From Bacillus sp. CECT 9360 (GTDB lineage Bacteria > Bacillota > Bacilli > Bacillales > DSM-1321): a DNA stretch of 64,000 nucleotides. Made by a program: the position numbers and the translations under genes. The notes beneath the pieces were generated by a model, which was not told the DNA's origin, did no database searches, and saw only the letters and a program-made list of their open reading frames with translations. Shown here one piece after another: positions 34,908 through 43,313 of the stretch; position 1 is the first letter of the stretch, and every line of letters starts with the position of its first letter. The DNA is taken from NCBI RefSeq assembly GCF_918741275.1, contig NZ_CAKKNA010000011.1:116308-180307 (forward strand). The letters run 5' to 3'.

Positions 34908-35128
34908 ATCTGTGCAAATTTGTAGTAAATCTTAATATCTTTAGTCTCATTTACCTCGATTTTTTCAACAAAACTGAATAGCATCTCACTAGTTAACGTT
35001 TTGAATTTGAAAAAATCTTTCAGTTGATCCAAGATAGCAGAGATTTTAATGACTGCCTGTTTCTCAGCTGTTGACTTTTTAATCTCTGCTTTTTCTAATT
35101 CTAATCGTTGAAACTTATCCTGTACCAT
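34895..35128 (-). pseudogene. C-terminal fragment of a large serine recombinase
   Basis: About 77 residues ending F-K-F-K-T-L-T-S-E-M-L-F-S-F-V-E-K-I-E-V-N-E-T-K-D-I-K-I-Y-Y-K-F, the coiled-coil and final strand pattern at the end of large serine integrases (L-V-x-K-I-E-V...I-x-I-x-Y-K-F). The catalytic resolvase domain is missing; the frame opens only at 35128. It ends 39 bases from the att-like core in rlmCD, the usual place of an integrase next to its site. Confidence 0.72.
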
Positions 35129-35264
35129 ACGATAATTCTTAAATAATATTTATATAAAAATTATATTATTGTCGGACTTTTAGGAATAATATGGGAAGCT
35201 TGCTAATGATCTGGTAAAATTATTATATTATATTGTTATTTTATGTGATTAAAGGAGGAGAGCT

Positions 35265-36074
35265 GTGTATAAGAAAGTTATAGATGGTATTGGATTTTAC
35301 TTTGCTCTTTCATTTATAATTTTATCATTTTTTGCGCATACTTTTTTTAATGATGAATTTACTTGGAGAGGAATGTTAAATACAGATGGGTTGACCCTTT
35401 TAGGTTTATTAGGTGCTTTTCTATCAATGATAGTTTTAAAAATTCCATTATTGAGAAGGTTAATAGTTAGTGTACTGTTAAAAACTAATTTTTTACAATT
35501 GGATTATCACATAACCGTTAACTTTAAAGCTGCCGCCAATGAGAATGTTGAGGATTTATTTTTAAATTTTCAAGAAGCTATTAGGAGTTTTCAGAAGTTT
35601 TCAAGTAACGATTTTTCAATGAATTTTAGTAATCACAATAAAGTGAAAATCTTTCATCGAGCTATAGCTGGAAATGTAGAAATTTATAAAAGTAGTAATG
35701 ACGATGAGGATGAAGACTGTGAGGATCTAACTAATTGGATTATCCAAATAGATGGAGTATCACCTTACAGAGTGCTAGAAAGAAATATAAATTTTTTATG
35801 TAACAGTTACTTAGAATTATTATCGAGACGAAATGTTCATTCCAATAAAATCAGTATAACGGTTTCCAGGCGCAATTCTGAGTATAGCTTGAATAATATG
35901 GGAGTACTCTTAAGTGCAAGGAAATATAATGTAAATCAGGCATTTGTAGAGATTACGTCTAATGAGACGACGGTTATAACAATAGATACTAATAAAGGAG
36001 TTGCAATGACATCTAGGAACAAAGGGGACTTTTTAAACTCCATAGAAGCTTTAAAAAGCGTATTGATCAGCTAA
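35265..36074 (+). CDS. Two-helix membrane protein of unknown function (gene 1 of a pair)
   Basis: 269 aa from GTG 35265 after AAAGGAGGAG. Two membrane helices (about 10-29 and 43-62) are followed by a ~200-residue soluble region with an acidic loop (D-D-E-D-E-D-C-E-D-L) and strand/helix alternation, presumably cytosolic. No family recognised. The DNA is very AT-rich, unlike rlmCD next to it, which indicates transfer. The next gene starts 15 bases on, so they form an operon with its own terminator. The pair lies between a recombinase fragment and an att-like repeat, the cargo place of a small element. Anchored-effector or sensor roles are guesses. Confidence 0.75.
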   Translation: MYKKVIDGIGFYFALSFIILSFFAHTFFNDEFTWRGMLNTDGLTLLGLLGAFLSMIVLKIPLLRRLIVSVLLKTNFLQLDYHITVNFKAAANENVEDLFLNFQEAIRSFQKFSSNDFSMNFSNHNKVKIFHRAIAGNVEIYKSSNDDEDEDCEDLTNWIIQIDGVSPYRVLERNINFLCNSYLELLSRRNVHSNKISITVSRRNSEYSLNNMGVLLSARKYNVNQAFVEITSNETTVITIDTNKGVAMTSRNKGDFLNSIEALKSVLIS

Positions 36075-36088
36075 AGGGGGATAACTTA

Positions 36089-36811
36089 ATGCCACGAATT
36101 TTAACAATAAATAAAGTAATAGACTTCCCGAATGATATAGAGGAGACTGTGATTGGAAAAGAACAAGTAGAGATAGAAGGGAAAACTGACACCGCTGAAA
36201 CACGAATATATAAAGGCACTGATGATAAGAAAAATATCCAGGGTTATCAGCGGTTTAAATTAAAACATAGTCAGAAATATAAAATACAAGGAAAACTATG
36301 GAACAAAGAATTTAACCATATAATGAGGTTGTTTACTCTCGATGTGTATAAAAGTGAAAGTATTGGCTACGTTTATTCTATCGGTAGTAATAAAGCTGAC
36401 ATAGCTCATATTGCCTTTAAAAGATTACGGACCGGTACCGGAGTAAAGTGTGAGCCTTATGAAGTAGATTTATTAGAGGCCGTTGAGAAAATAATTAAAT
36501 TTGCTCCAGATATAAAGATAAAATCTGGATGGTTTAGTAATTTAGGGTTACCAAATTTAAATAACGTGCTCTTACAAGGGGATGAGGTAAATCTTGGCCC
36601 TGAGTGGACAAGGTTTAAAAAAACATCGGGTGCTAAATTATCTAATATAGAGTTGATAATAGATGATAGTGATTTTGATAACGGTTGGGTAAAAGTTTCT
36701 TTGAGTAAGAGAGGTGTTCTATTTAGCCAGACCAATATTCCCCATAAGAAAATGCTCCAAATTGCTGATAAAATTATTGTTATTTTATCAAAAAAGTTGG
36801 TTGTAGTTTAA
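36089..36811 (+). CDS. Soluble protein of unknown function (gene 2 of a pair)
   Basis: 240 aa from ATG 36089, with AAAGGGGG seven or eight bases upstream. No signal peptide or membrane helix. The first ~60 residues are charged and strand-rich; the middle reads Y-V-Y-S-I-G-S-N-K-A-D-I-A-H-I-A-F and the end L-I-I-D-D-S-D-F-D-N-G-W-V-K-V-S-L-S-K-R-G. No catalytic motif or family recognised. It is paired with the membrane protein upstream and shares its low GC. Confidence 0.75.
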   Translation: MPRILTINKVIDFPNDIEETVIGKEQVEIEGKTDTAETRIYKGTDDKKNIQGYQRFKLKHSQKYKIQGKLWNKEFNHIMRLFTLDVYKSESIGYVYSIGSNKADIAHIAFKRLRTGTGVKCEPYEVDLLEAVEKIIKFAPDIKIKSGWFSNLGLPNLNNVLLQGDEVNLGPEWTRFKKTSGAKLSNIELIIDDSDFDNGWVKVSLSKRGVLFSQTNIPHKKMLQIADKIIVILSKKLVVV

Positions 36812-36864
36812 TCCTTATTTTTGTCTTGCATAAGGTTATACACCTCTTGGTCATTTTTGAATGT

Positions 36865-36901
36865 AGCTTACCTTAAACTTTAATCAAGGTAAGCTTTTTT
36901 T
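36865..36901 (+). terminator. Terminator of the two-gene unit
   Basis: AGCTTACCTT and AAGGTAAGCT, perfect arms around an 11-base loop, then TTTTTT. Confidence 0.88.
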
Positions 36902-36964
36902 AATAACCTTTTAAAAGTGTGGATATAGCCGCTTCTTGTAAATTACATCTGTTAAATGCACTCA

Positions 36965-37003
36965 ACACATGTGGAGTGTATGGCGAAAGTTGAATTGAAA
37001 TAA
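36965..37003 (+). repeat. Displaced rlmCD-like 3' end, copy 1
   Basis: ACACATGTGGAGTG (identical to 34,843-34,856) is followed by codons giving T-H-V-E-C-M-A-K-V-E-L-K and TAA at 37,001-37,003. This is a plausible native RlmCD C-terminus, different from the one the intact gene now carries. It would be the attR side of the element holding the two-gene unit. Confidence 0.72.
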
Positions 37004-37213
37004 TTGTGAGGTAAATTTTCTGATTAATCCACCTTCAAAAAGATATTTTATTTGGATGGTATCCTAACAGATTGTCGACCAGTAATAGGGGAGGTCACAC
37101 AAAACGTAATCCATGATAACCGAACCTGTCTGGCATTTTCAGCTCATTTTATGTTAGTTAAAGGAAATCAAATTTAAGTAGCGAATCCCTTATGATGGGG
37201 GGGGGGATGTGAG

Positions 37214-37420
37214 ATGGTTTTTCAGTTTTTAAAGGATGGCCAATTATTCAGAGCAGAAGCAGTGAATAAACTTCCGGGGTACGACGAACAATTTCATCTT
37301 CCAGAAAAAGGCTCAAATGTTTTTCTGGACGGCACATTATATACGATCGAAAAGAGTAATTTTCATAGGGTCAAACAAAAATTCGGCATCGCAACTATTG
37401 TTCAAATTCATTTGAAGTGA
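37214..37420 (+). CDS. Small hypothetical protein (68 aa)
   Basis: From ATG 37214, with GGGGGGGGG ending six bases upstream, reads MVFQFLKDGQLFRAEAVNKL, then P-E-K-G-S-N-V-F-L-D-G-T-L-Y-T-I-E-K, probably an all-beta small domain. No family recognised. The G-run is an unusual ribosome binding site. Moderately supported. Confidence 0.45.
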   Translation: MVFQFLKDGQLFRAEAVNKLPGYDEQFHLPEKGSNVFLDGTLYTIEKSNFHRVKQKFGIATIVQIHLK

Positions 37421-37765
37421 TGTATTTTCACTCGGTAAAATCCGTTTACTAGGTAAGGAATACACTTATATAAACCCTTTGCCTGAGTTATACTGCACTC
37501 AGACTACTATTAAGGGTTAACTCAATTTTATGGATTATTAAATGGGCGTAAAACAGAGAGATACTTTGATTTTATCGCTAGAAAAAAAGCAGAAGCTTGA
37601 AAATATACAGGAATAATCGAAGGGGAGGTAAGTATGGATAATTTGAACATTAGGTAAAGAAGGCTTGTAGACTATTACATTAAATTAGGTAATACAGCTG
37701 AAGTTAATCAAGGGCCAGTTATTAAGCTGTATGAAACTCAACTGAAGTAACTGCAGGTAGGCTGC

Positions 37766-37810
37766 TAAGAATTCCTAAGGATTCCTAAGAATTGTTAAGA
37801 ATTGTTAAGG
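37766..37810. repeat. Short 10-bp tandem repeat
   Basis: Four and a half units: TAAGAATTCC, TAAGGATTCC, TAAGAATTGT, TAAGAATTGT, TAAGG. Confidence 0.85.
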
Positions 37811-38110
37811 TGGTGAACTACAACTAGGGGTGACTCGGGCTAATTCTTAGTCCTTCATGGCTATCATAATGTGAACAGCTCTTTATTATTTATTAATAAA
37901 CTAATCTAGTGGGTGTTTTATTAATTTAATAAGTTTGTGAAGTAATGTACTTATGATTTGGAAAAAGTTTAATAAACAGTTCTAATGCAAGGTGCGTGTT
38001 TGTCATGTTTCTTCATATTCATATACACACAAAAGAACGTAAAACATAAGGTCTTAAAGGCGCTCGTCGTGCACCTCAGTTCTCAAAGTGTTAATTATCA
38101 ACGCTCTAAA

Positions 38111-38143
38111 GGCTCTCAACCGATTTGGTTGGGGGTCTTTTTT
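38111..38143 (+). terminator. Orphan intrinsic terminator
   Basis: GGCTCTCAACC and GGTTGGGGGTC pair fully if G-U is allowed, over GATTT; TTTTTT follows. No convincing gene precedes it. Confidence 0.75.
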
Positions 38144-38331
38144 ATGCACTTTCTATTATATGTTAAAGCGGAGATTGGAAATGAACACCGTTAGAAAAAT
38201 CACACCTATTTGCTCAAAATGTAATAGCAGAACACATATGGTACCGTTCCTGAAGTGCCAAATAGCTATGAATATCAATTAAGAGTTAGAACCCCTAGAA
38301 TAAGAAATATAATAATATTTCAAATTATCGT

Positions 38332-38361
38332 TTGACAAAACGTATTTTGAAGTGATTTAAT
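38332..38361 (+). promoter_or_regulatory. Sigma-A promoter for the type I R-M locus
   Basis: TTGACA (38332-38337), an 18-base spacer and TTTAAT (38356-38361), 55 bases before the first hsdS-like start. Confidence 0.55.
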
Positions 38362-38416
38362 AAGGAATATAAAAATATTTCAAAAAATGCTATCTGAAAT
38401 TTGGGAGGCAATTTAT

Positions 38417-38995
38417 TTGGAGAAAAGAAAAATAAAAGAATTCGTAACTTTTGTTCCAGGTATAAATCCAACCAGGGCGCAAAAGCAGTTTGGAAAACAA
38501 GAGATAAATTATTATGACCAGGCGTCTTTTGAAGTTGATTATAATCATGAGGACGTAGTTGTTGAAGATAAGGCAAAACCTTTATTTCAAAATAACCTAT
38601 CATTAAATGAAGGTGATGTTGTTATCAGTAACTCATTGCAGCTAGCAACAAGTGTCGGTAAAAATAATGTTGGTAAAGTGTTGTCTCTTAACTTCACAAA
38701 AATAGAGTTTGATAGCGGACAACTTGATAAGCGATATTTTATCTTCTTGTTTAATGCTTACAAAGATGTGAGGCGGCAAAAAGAAAGGGAGTTACAGGGG
38801 ATTGGCCCGGTTCTTAGAATTCCACTACGTGCTCTTGGGGAAATTATCGTTCCTGTTGTTCCGCTCGAGGAACAGAAGAAAATAGGCGCTATTTACGCAG
38901 AAACATTGAATCTGCAAAGTAAGTTAAACAAATACGCAGAATTGATTGAGCAGTTTACGAGCTCGATAATAGAAGAAACCTTAAAGGGGAAATAA
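38417..38995 (+). CDS. Half-size HsdS-like specificity protein
   Basis: About 192 aa from TTG 38417, eight bases after GGAGG; an earlier in-frame ATG (38387) lies before that site. A single target-recognition-domain-like unit ending with R-I-P-L-R-A-L-G-E-I-I-V-P-V-V-P-L-E-E-Q-K-K-I-G-A-I-Y and a helix, the pattern at the end of each HsdS half. Full HsdS has two such units. It stops 4 bases before hsdR. It could be a second, half-specificity subunit, an alternative partner, or a methylase/anti-restriction helper. Not a simple remnant, since its reading frame and ribosome binding site are intact. Confidence 0.72.
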   Translation: MEKRKIKEFVTFVPGINPTRAQKQFGKQEINYYDQASFEVDYNHEDVVVEDKAKPLFQNNLSLNEGDVVISNSLQLATSVGKNNVGKVLSLNFTKIEFDSGQLDKRYFIFLFNAYKDVRRQKERELQGIGPVLRIPLRALGEIIVPVVPLEEQKKIGAIYAETLNLQSKLNKYAELIEQFTSSIIEETLKGK

Positions 38996-38999
38996 TCAA

Positions 39000-41900
39000 A
39001 TGAAAAGTCAATCGGAATTAGCATTTGAAAATGAAGTCATCGATTATTTGACCAAAATCGGTGGAGTAAAACAATGGGAATACAAAAAAGAAATCAAATC
39101 AACCGAACAACTCTGGGATAACTTTAAAATGATCCTAGAACAAAACAATCGTGCTCGTTTAGATGAACCATTGTCTGTCACTGAATTTAACCAGGTGAAG
39201 AAAATCATCACTAATATTGAAACACCTTACCAGGCTGGACAATTTTTGTATGGTGTTAACGGTGTTTCTGAAATTGAAGTTGACCTTGACAATGGTAGGC
39301 ATGTGTTTTTGACAGTATTTGACCAAGCCCAAGTTGGGGGTGGAAACACTGTTTATCAAGTGGTAAATCAAATTAAACGGCCAAAAGTTATTGATGGTAA
39401 GCCTAACCGTCGATTTGATGTGACATTACTTATTAATGGTTTGCCGATTATTCAAATCGAATTAAAGAAAGCACTTCACAGCGCTACAGAATCTTTAAAC
39501 CAGATGGAACAGTATATTGCTGAAAAACAATACAGCGATATCTTTTCAACCTTGCAGATTCTAATTGCGATGACGCAGTTTGATATTCGTTATATGGCAA
39601 ATACGCCACTCAAAAAATTTAACCGAGCTTTTGTATTCAACTGGCAAAACGAAAATGATGCTCGCCCTATTCGTTCATGGAAGACGTTTGCGGATAAAGT
39701 GTTGTCCATTCCAATGGCTCATGAATTGGCAACACGCTACATGGTACTTGATGGTACAAAAAACAAAGAAAGTATCAAAGTCATGCGTCCTTATCAAGTC
39801 TATGCCACAAAGCGTGTGCTTGATAAAGTTAGAAAGTTTAACTTCAAATATGACGATGGTAAATTGGGATACATTTGGCACACGACAGGCTCAGGTAAAA
39901 CAATCACAAGTTTTAAGACAGCGTGGCTTGCAAGCCGTCTATCTAATGTAGATAAAGTTGTCTTCTTGGTTGACCGAATCGCGCTTACCAACCAAACAGC
40001 TGATGCCTATAAAGCCTATGATCCTGTTGCGGGTTTTGAGGGGAAAACTGGTGTGGTGGGTGACACAGCCAATATCTCAGACCTTAATCGCAAACTAACG
40101 AAGAAAAGCGATAAGAACATCATTGTGACAAGTATCCAAAAGATGTCGCGTTATGTAGCGCGGGACAGCTTCAAGCCGCTTAATGAAAATATTCTTTTTA
40201 TCGTGGATGAAGCCCACCGTTCAACTGGTGACGGTACTGAAAATGAAGGTATGCTCGAAACAATCCGAAAAGCGATTCCTAATTCTGCTTGGGTTGGTTA
40301 TACCGGTACACCAAAATTTCCTGAAACACGAGAAATCTTTGGTGAACTACTACATGCATATACCATCAAAGAAGCTATTGCGGATAAAAATGTCTTAGGG
40401 TTTAACGTTGAATTCAAGGAAACGATCGAGGCTCCCGAAGATCCCACCGAAGATGATATCGATGAAAATGTTCGTGGTAGTGTTTACGACGTTAGTCCAG
40501 AACATGTGAACTTAGTAGTTAAAGACATCTTCGATAACTGGAAGAAACGTTCAAATGACCGTAAGTATAATGCCTTGTTTACAGTCCACGTTGGTGGTAA
40601 TAAAGCAAGTACACCAAGAGCGATGGAATACTTCGATAAGTTTGCGGAAGAGAATGCGAATCGTCCAGCAGATAAACGACTAAAAATTGCGGTGAGTTTC
40701 TCGGCAGATACATCCAATAGTATTCATCAACTGAAAACGAACGAAAACTTGCACAGAGCCATCAAAGTGTATAACGCAATGTTTGGCACAGCTTTCGATA
40801 TGACGACAGTTAAAGCCTATACAGAAGACTTAGCACGACGTTTAAACAAAACAGCTGATGATGGTAACTATTTAGATTTGGTAATCGTTGTGGATCAACT
40901 TTTGACTGGTTTTGATGCGCCTGAGATGAATACGCTCTATATTGATCGAACGCTTAAGGGTGGGAACTTGATTCAGGCATACTCACGTACTAACCGAATG
41001 CATAACCTTGTCGATAAGCCTTGGGGAAATGTCGTGAACTATCGTTGGCCGGAGCAAAACGAGTATGAAATGAATAAGGCTTTTGCTATCTATTCAAATC
41101 GTGCATCTGCTGAAGAACAGCTTTCACTTGAAGATTTGAAAGAAGGCAACGAAGAGTCTGGTATCATTTCTAAACCATTTAGCAAGGTCCAAGCTGAGAT
41201 GCAAGAAGTCATCAAGAAACTTTCAACGCTCACAGACGATTTTGTACAATTACCACCAAGTGAAAAAGCACAGGATGAAGTCTTTGAGAATTTGAAAGAG
41301 TATAATCGCTTGTTGAGTCAGTTGAAACAATATACCGAAGATGATGACAAAAATCCTATTTCCGCCTATGATAATCCTGAAGAGTTCTATGAACGGCTAG
41401 GTATTACTGAAGAGCAGGAAGTAATTTTAACAACTGTAATCGCCGGTGAGTTGAAGGAAAGACGTGCAAAGCGAGAAGACATTGATATTTCGCAAGTCAA
41501 TCTCTCTATGGTTCATATTCACGATGTTACCATCAACTATGATTATTTGATTGATTTGATTGCCCGGATGGCTGACGAGGTTCACGCGAACGATATGTCA
41601 AAAGCGGAAAGCACACGTGATGAAATCCATCTTGAAATTGCCAAGTCTGACAATGAAAAAGAAAAATCTAAGATGCGGAACTTTGTATCTAAGATTTTCT
41701 CGAAAGAGTTTGAGTTTGATAATTATCCAGCACCTCGAAGTGTTGAAAAAATGAACCAAGCTATGGATAGAACACAAAAAGATACTAATATCCAACTTGT
41801 AACGAACTTCATCCGTACTTGGGGACTTGATAACAGCACAAAGCCTAAGGAACTTGAAAACTTGATTAAGAAACACCGATTAGGTCAAGAGGATATGGAT

Positions 41901-42056
41901 AAACAAGGTGAGTTAACCGCAATCATGAATGACGCAAGATCTGATTATAAAGAAATTGCAGCTGAAAAGATTGCAGAATTAACCTGGGTACGATATCGCA
42001 TTGAATTCCGTAAGGCATTTTACGAAATGGCTGACGAAATTAAGAAGGGAGAATAG
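39000..42056 (+). CDS. hsdR: Type I restriction enzyme R subunit HsdR
   Basis: 1018 aa. N-terminal nuclease domain with the PD-(D/E)xK-like F-D-V-T-L-L-I-N-G-L-P-I-I-Q-I-E-L-K-K (about 139-157). SF2 translocase follows: Walker A T-G-S-G-K-T (297-300 GSGK), D-E-A-H at 403-406, G-Y-T-G-T-P, and the late helicase motif A-Y-S-R-T-N-R-M. A C-terminal helical region binds the methylase core. Cleaves unmethylated foreign DNA after translocation, with two HsdR per M2S complex. Only 4 bases separate it from the upstream half-HsdS. Confidence 0.95.
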   Translation: MKSQSELAFENEVIDYLTKIGGVKQWEYKKEIKSTEQLWDNFKMILEQNNRARLDEPLSVTEFNQVKKIITNIETPYQAGQFLYGVNGVSEIEVDLDNGRHVFLTVFDQAQVGGGNTVYQVVNQIKRPKVIDGKPNRRFDVTLLINGLPIIQIELKKALHSATESLNQMEQYIAEKQYSDIFSTLQILIAMTQFDIRYMANTPLKKFNRAFVFNWQNENDARPIRSWKTFADKVLSIPMAHELATRYMVLDGTKNKESIKVMRPYQVYATKRVLDKVRKFNFKYDDGKLGYIWHTTGSGKTITSFKTAWLASRLSNVDKVVFLVDRIALTNQTADAYKAYDPVAGFEGKTGVVGDTANISDLNRKLTKKSDKNIIVTSIQKMSRYVARDSFKPLNENILFIVDEAHRSTGDGTENEGMLETIRKAIPNSAWVGYTGTPKFPETREIFGELLHAYTIKEAIADKNVLGFNVEFKETIEAPEDPTEDDIDENVRGSVYDVSPEHVNLVVKDIFDNWKKRSNDRKYNALFTVHVGGNKASTPRAMEYFDKFAEENANRPADKRLKIAVSFSADTSNSIHQLKTNENLHRAIKVYNAMFGTAFDMTTVKAYTEDLARRLNKTADDGNYLDLVIVVDQLLTGFDAPEMNTLYIDRTLKGGNLIQAYSRTNRMHNLVDKPWGNVVNYRWPEQNEYEMNKAFAIYSNRASAEEQLSLEDLKEGNEESGIISKPFSKVQAEMQEVIKKLSTLTDDFVQLPPSEKAQDEVFENLKEYNRLLSQLKQYTEDDDKNPISAYDNPEEFYERLGITEEQEVILTTVIAGELKERRAKREDIDISQVNLSMVHIHDVTINYDYLIDLIARMADEVHANDMSKAESTRDEIHLEIAKSDNEKEKSKMRNFVSKIFSKEFEFDNYPAPRSVEKMNQAMDRTQKDTNIQLVTNFIRTWGLDNSTKPKELENLIKKHRLGQEDMDKQGELTAIMNDARSDYKEIAAEKIAELTWVRYRIEFRKAFYEMADEIKKGE

Positions 42057-42098
42057 TCAAGTGATAAAATTAAGCAGACTACAAAAAGGAGAACAGAA

Positions 42099-43295
42099 AT
42101 GAGTGATAAAATAACAAAATCACCTCAAATCAGATTCGCAGGATTTATTGATGCTTGGGAACATTGTAGGTTGGGGGACGTTACTGAAAGAGTTACCAGA
42201 AAGAATAAAGATTTAGAATCAACATTGCCATTAACTATTTCGGCTCAATATGGGTTAGTAGACCAAGAAACATTTTTCAAAAAAGTGGTAGCAAGTAAAG
42301 ATATTAGTGGATACTATTTATTGATGAATGGTGAGTTTGCATACAATAAAAGCTATTCTAAAGATTACCCATGGGGTGCAGTGAAACGTTTGGATTTATA
42401 TGATAATGGTGTTTTATCAACACTTTATATTACATTTAAACCTATGAAGGTTGATTCTGATTTTTTAGTTTGTTATTACGATACGCATAATTGGCATAAA
42501 GAAATTGCAATGAGAGCTGCTGAAGGTGCACGCAACCATGGTTTACTAAATATTACCGCAGCTGATTTTTTTGATACTGAACTTTTTTTACCAAAAACCA
42601 ACGACGAACAACAAAAAGTCGGTTCATTTTTCAAACAACTTGATGAAACTATCACCCTTCATCAGCGTAAGTTGGAACTGCTGAGGGATACGAAAAAGAG
42701 TCTACTTCAAAAAATGTTTCCGAAGGATGGAGCCAATGTTCCTGAAATTCGATTTGCAGGATTTAATGATGCTTGGGAAAAGCGGAAGATAGGAGAAATT
42801 TTCAAAGTTACACGTGGTCAAGTGCTTGCAGCAACTGAAACAAGCGAAAATAAAACGGACGAAATGCCATATCCGGTTTACTCATCACAAACCAAAAATA
42901 ACGGGTTAATGGGCTATTACAAAGACTATTTATTCGATACAGCAATTACATGGACAACTGACGGAGCAAATGCAGGAACGGTAAATTACCGTGACGGAAA
43001 GTTTTATAGCACAAACGTTAATGGTGTTTTACTTTCTGATGAGGGATATGCCAATAAAGCAGTTGCTGAAGCATTAAATTGTGTGGCCTGGAAATATGTA
43101 TCAAGAGTTGGAAATCCTAAACTGATGAACAACATTATGAGTGATATTATGATTTCATTACCATTAGCTATTGAAGAACAAAATATGATTTCAGAGTTCT
43201 TCGAGAGTATTGACCACCTCATCACCCTTCATCAGCGTGAGTTAAATTCGCTTGATAATTTAAAAAAGTCACTGCTTCAACACATGTTTGTATAA
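42099..43295 (+). CDS. hsdS: Type I restriction specificity subunit HsdS
   Basis: 398 aa with two target recognition domains, each followed by a conserved helix: I-T-L-H-Q-R-K-L-E-L-L-R-D-T-K-K-S-L-L-Q-K-M-F (about 185-207) and I-T-L-H-Q-R-E-L-N-S-L-D-N-L-K-K-S-L-L-Q-H-M-F at the end. Each half also starts with I-R-F-A-G-F-x-D-A-W-E. The near-identical repeats allow recombination that swaps halves. It sets the bipartite DNA target for HsdM and HsdR. AAAGGAG lies upstream. Confidence 0.93.
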   Translation: MSDKITKSPQIRFAGFIDAWEHCRLGDVTERVTRKNKDLESTLPLTISAQYGLVDQETFFKKVVASKDISGYYLLMNGEFAYNKSYSKDYPWGAVKRLDLYDNGVLSTLYITFKPMKVDSDFLVCYYDTHNWHKEIAMRAAEGARNHGLLNITAADFFDTELFLPKTNDEQQKVGSFFKQLDETITLHQRKLELLRDTKKSLLQKMFPKDGANVPEIRFAGFNDAWEKRKIGEIFKVTRGQVLAATETSENKTDEMPYPVYSSQTKNNGLMGYYKDYLFDTAITWTTDGANAGTVNYRDGKFYSTNVNGVLLSDEGYANKAVAEALNCVAWKYVSRVGNPKLMNNIMSDIMISLPLAIEEQNMISEFFESIDHLITLHQRELNSLDNLKKSLLQHMFV

Positions 43296-43313
43296 GAAAA
43301 GGAGATTACACAG

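Larger units (their letters stand above)
37421..38331. other. Gene-poor junction region with remnants
   Basis: On + at 37,634, after GGGGAGG, a frame MDNLNIR stops after seven codons but continues in frame RRLVDYYIKLGNTAEVNQ to 37,750, so it may be a small nonsense-mutated gene. Around 38,180-38,310 a frame with I-C-S-K-C-N-S-R-T-H-M-V-P and, after a one-base shift, V-P-N-S-Y-E-Y-Q-L-R-V-R-T-P-R may be a decayed zinc-ribbon gene. Both are weak. Confidence 0.35.

Noticed and set aside
35265..36811. Known two-gene defence systems such as Kiwa
   Set aside because: Sizes and membrane topology do not fit (two helices rather than four, no DUF4868-like features), so no name is given.
37985..38194. 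69-aa ORF
   Set aside because: Contains the orphan terminator hairpin at 38,111-38,143 within its frame and has no ribosome binding site.
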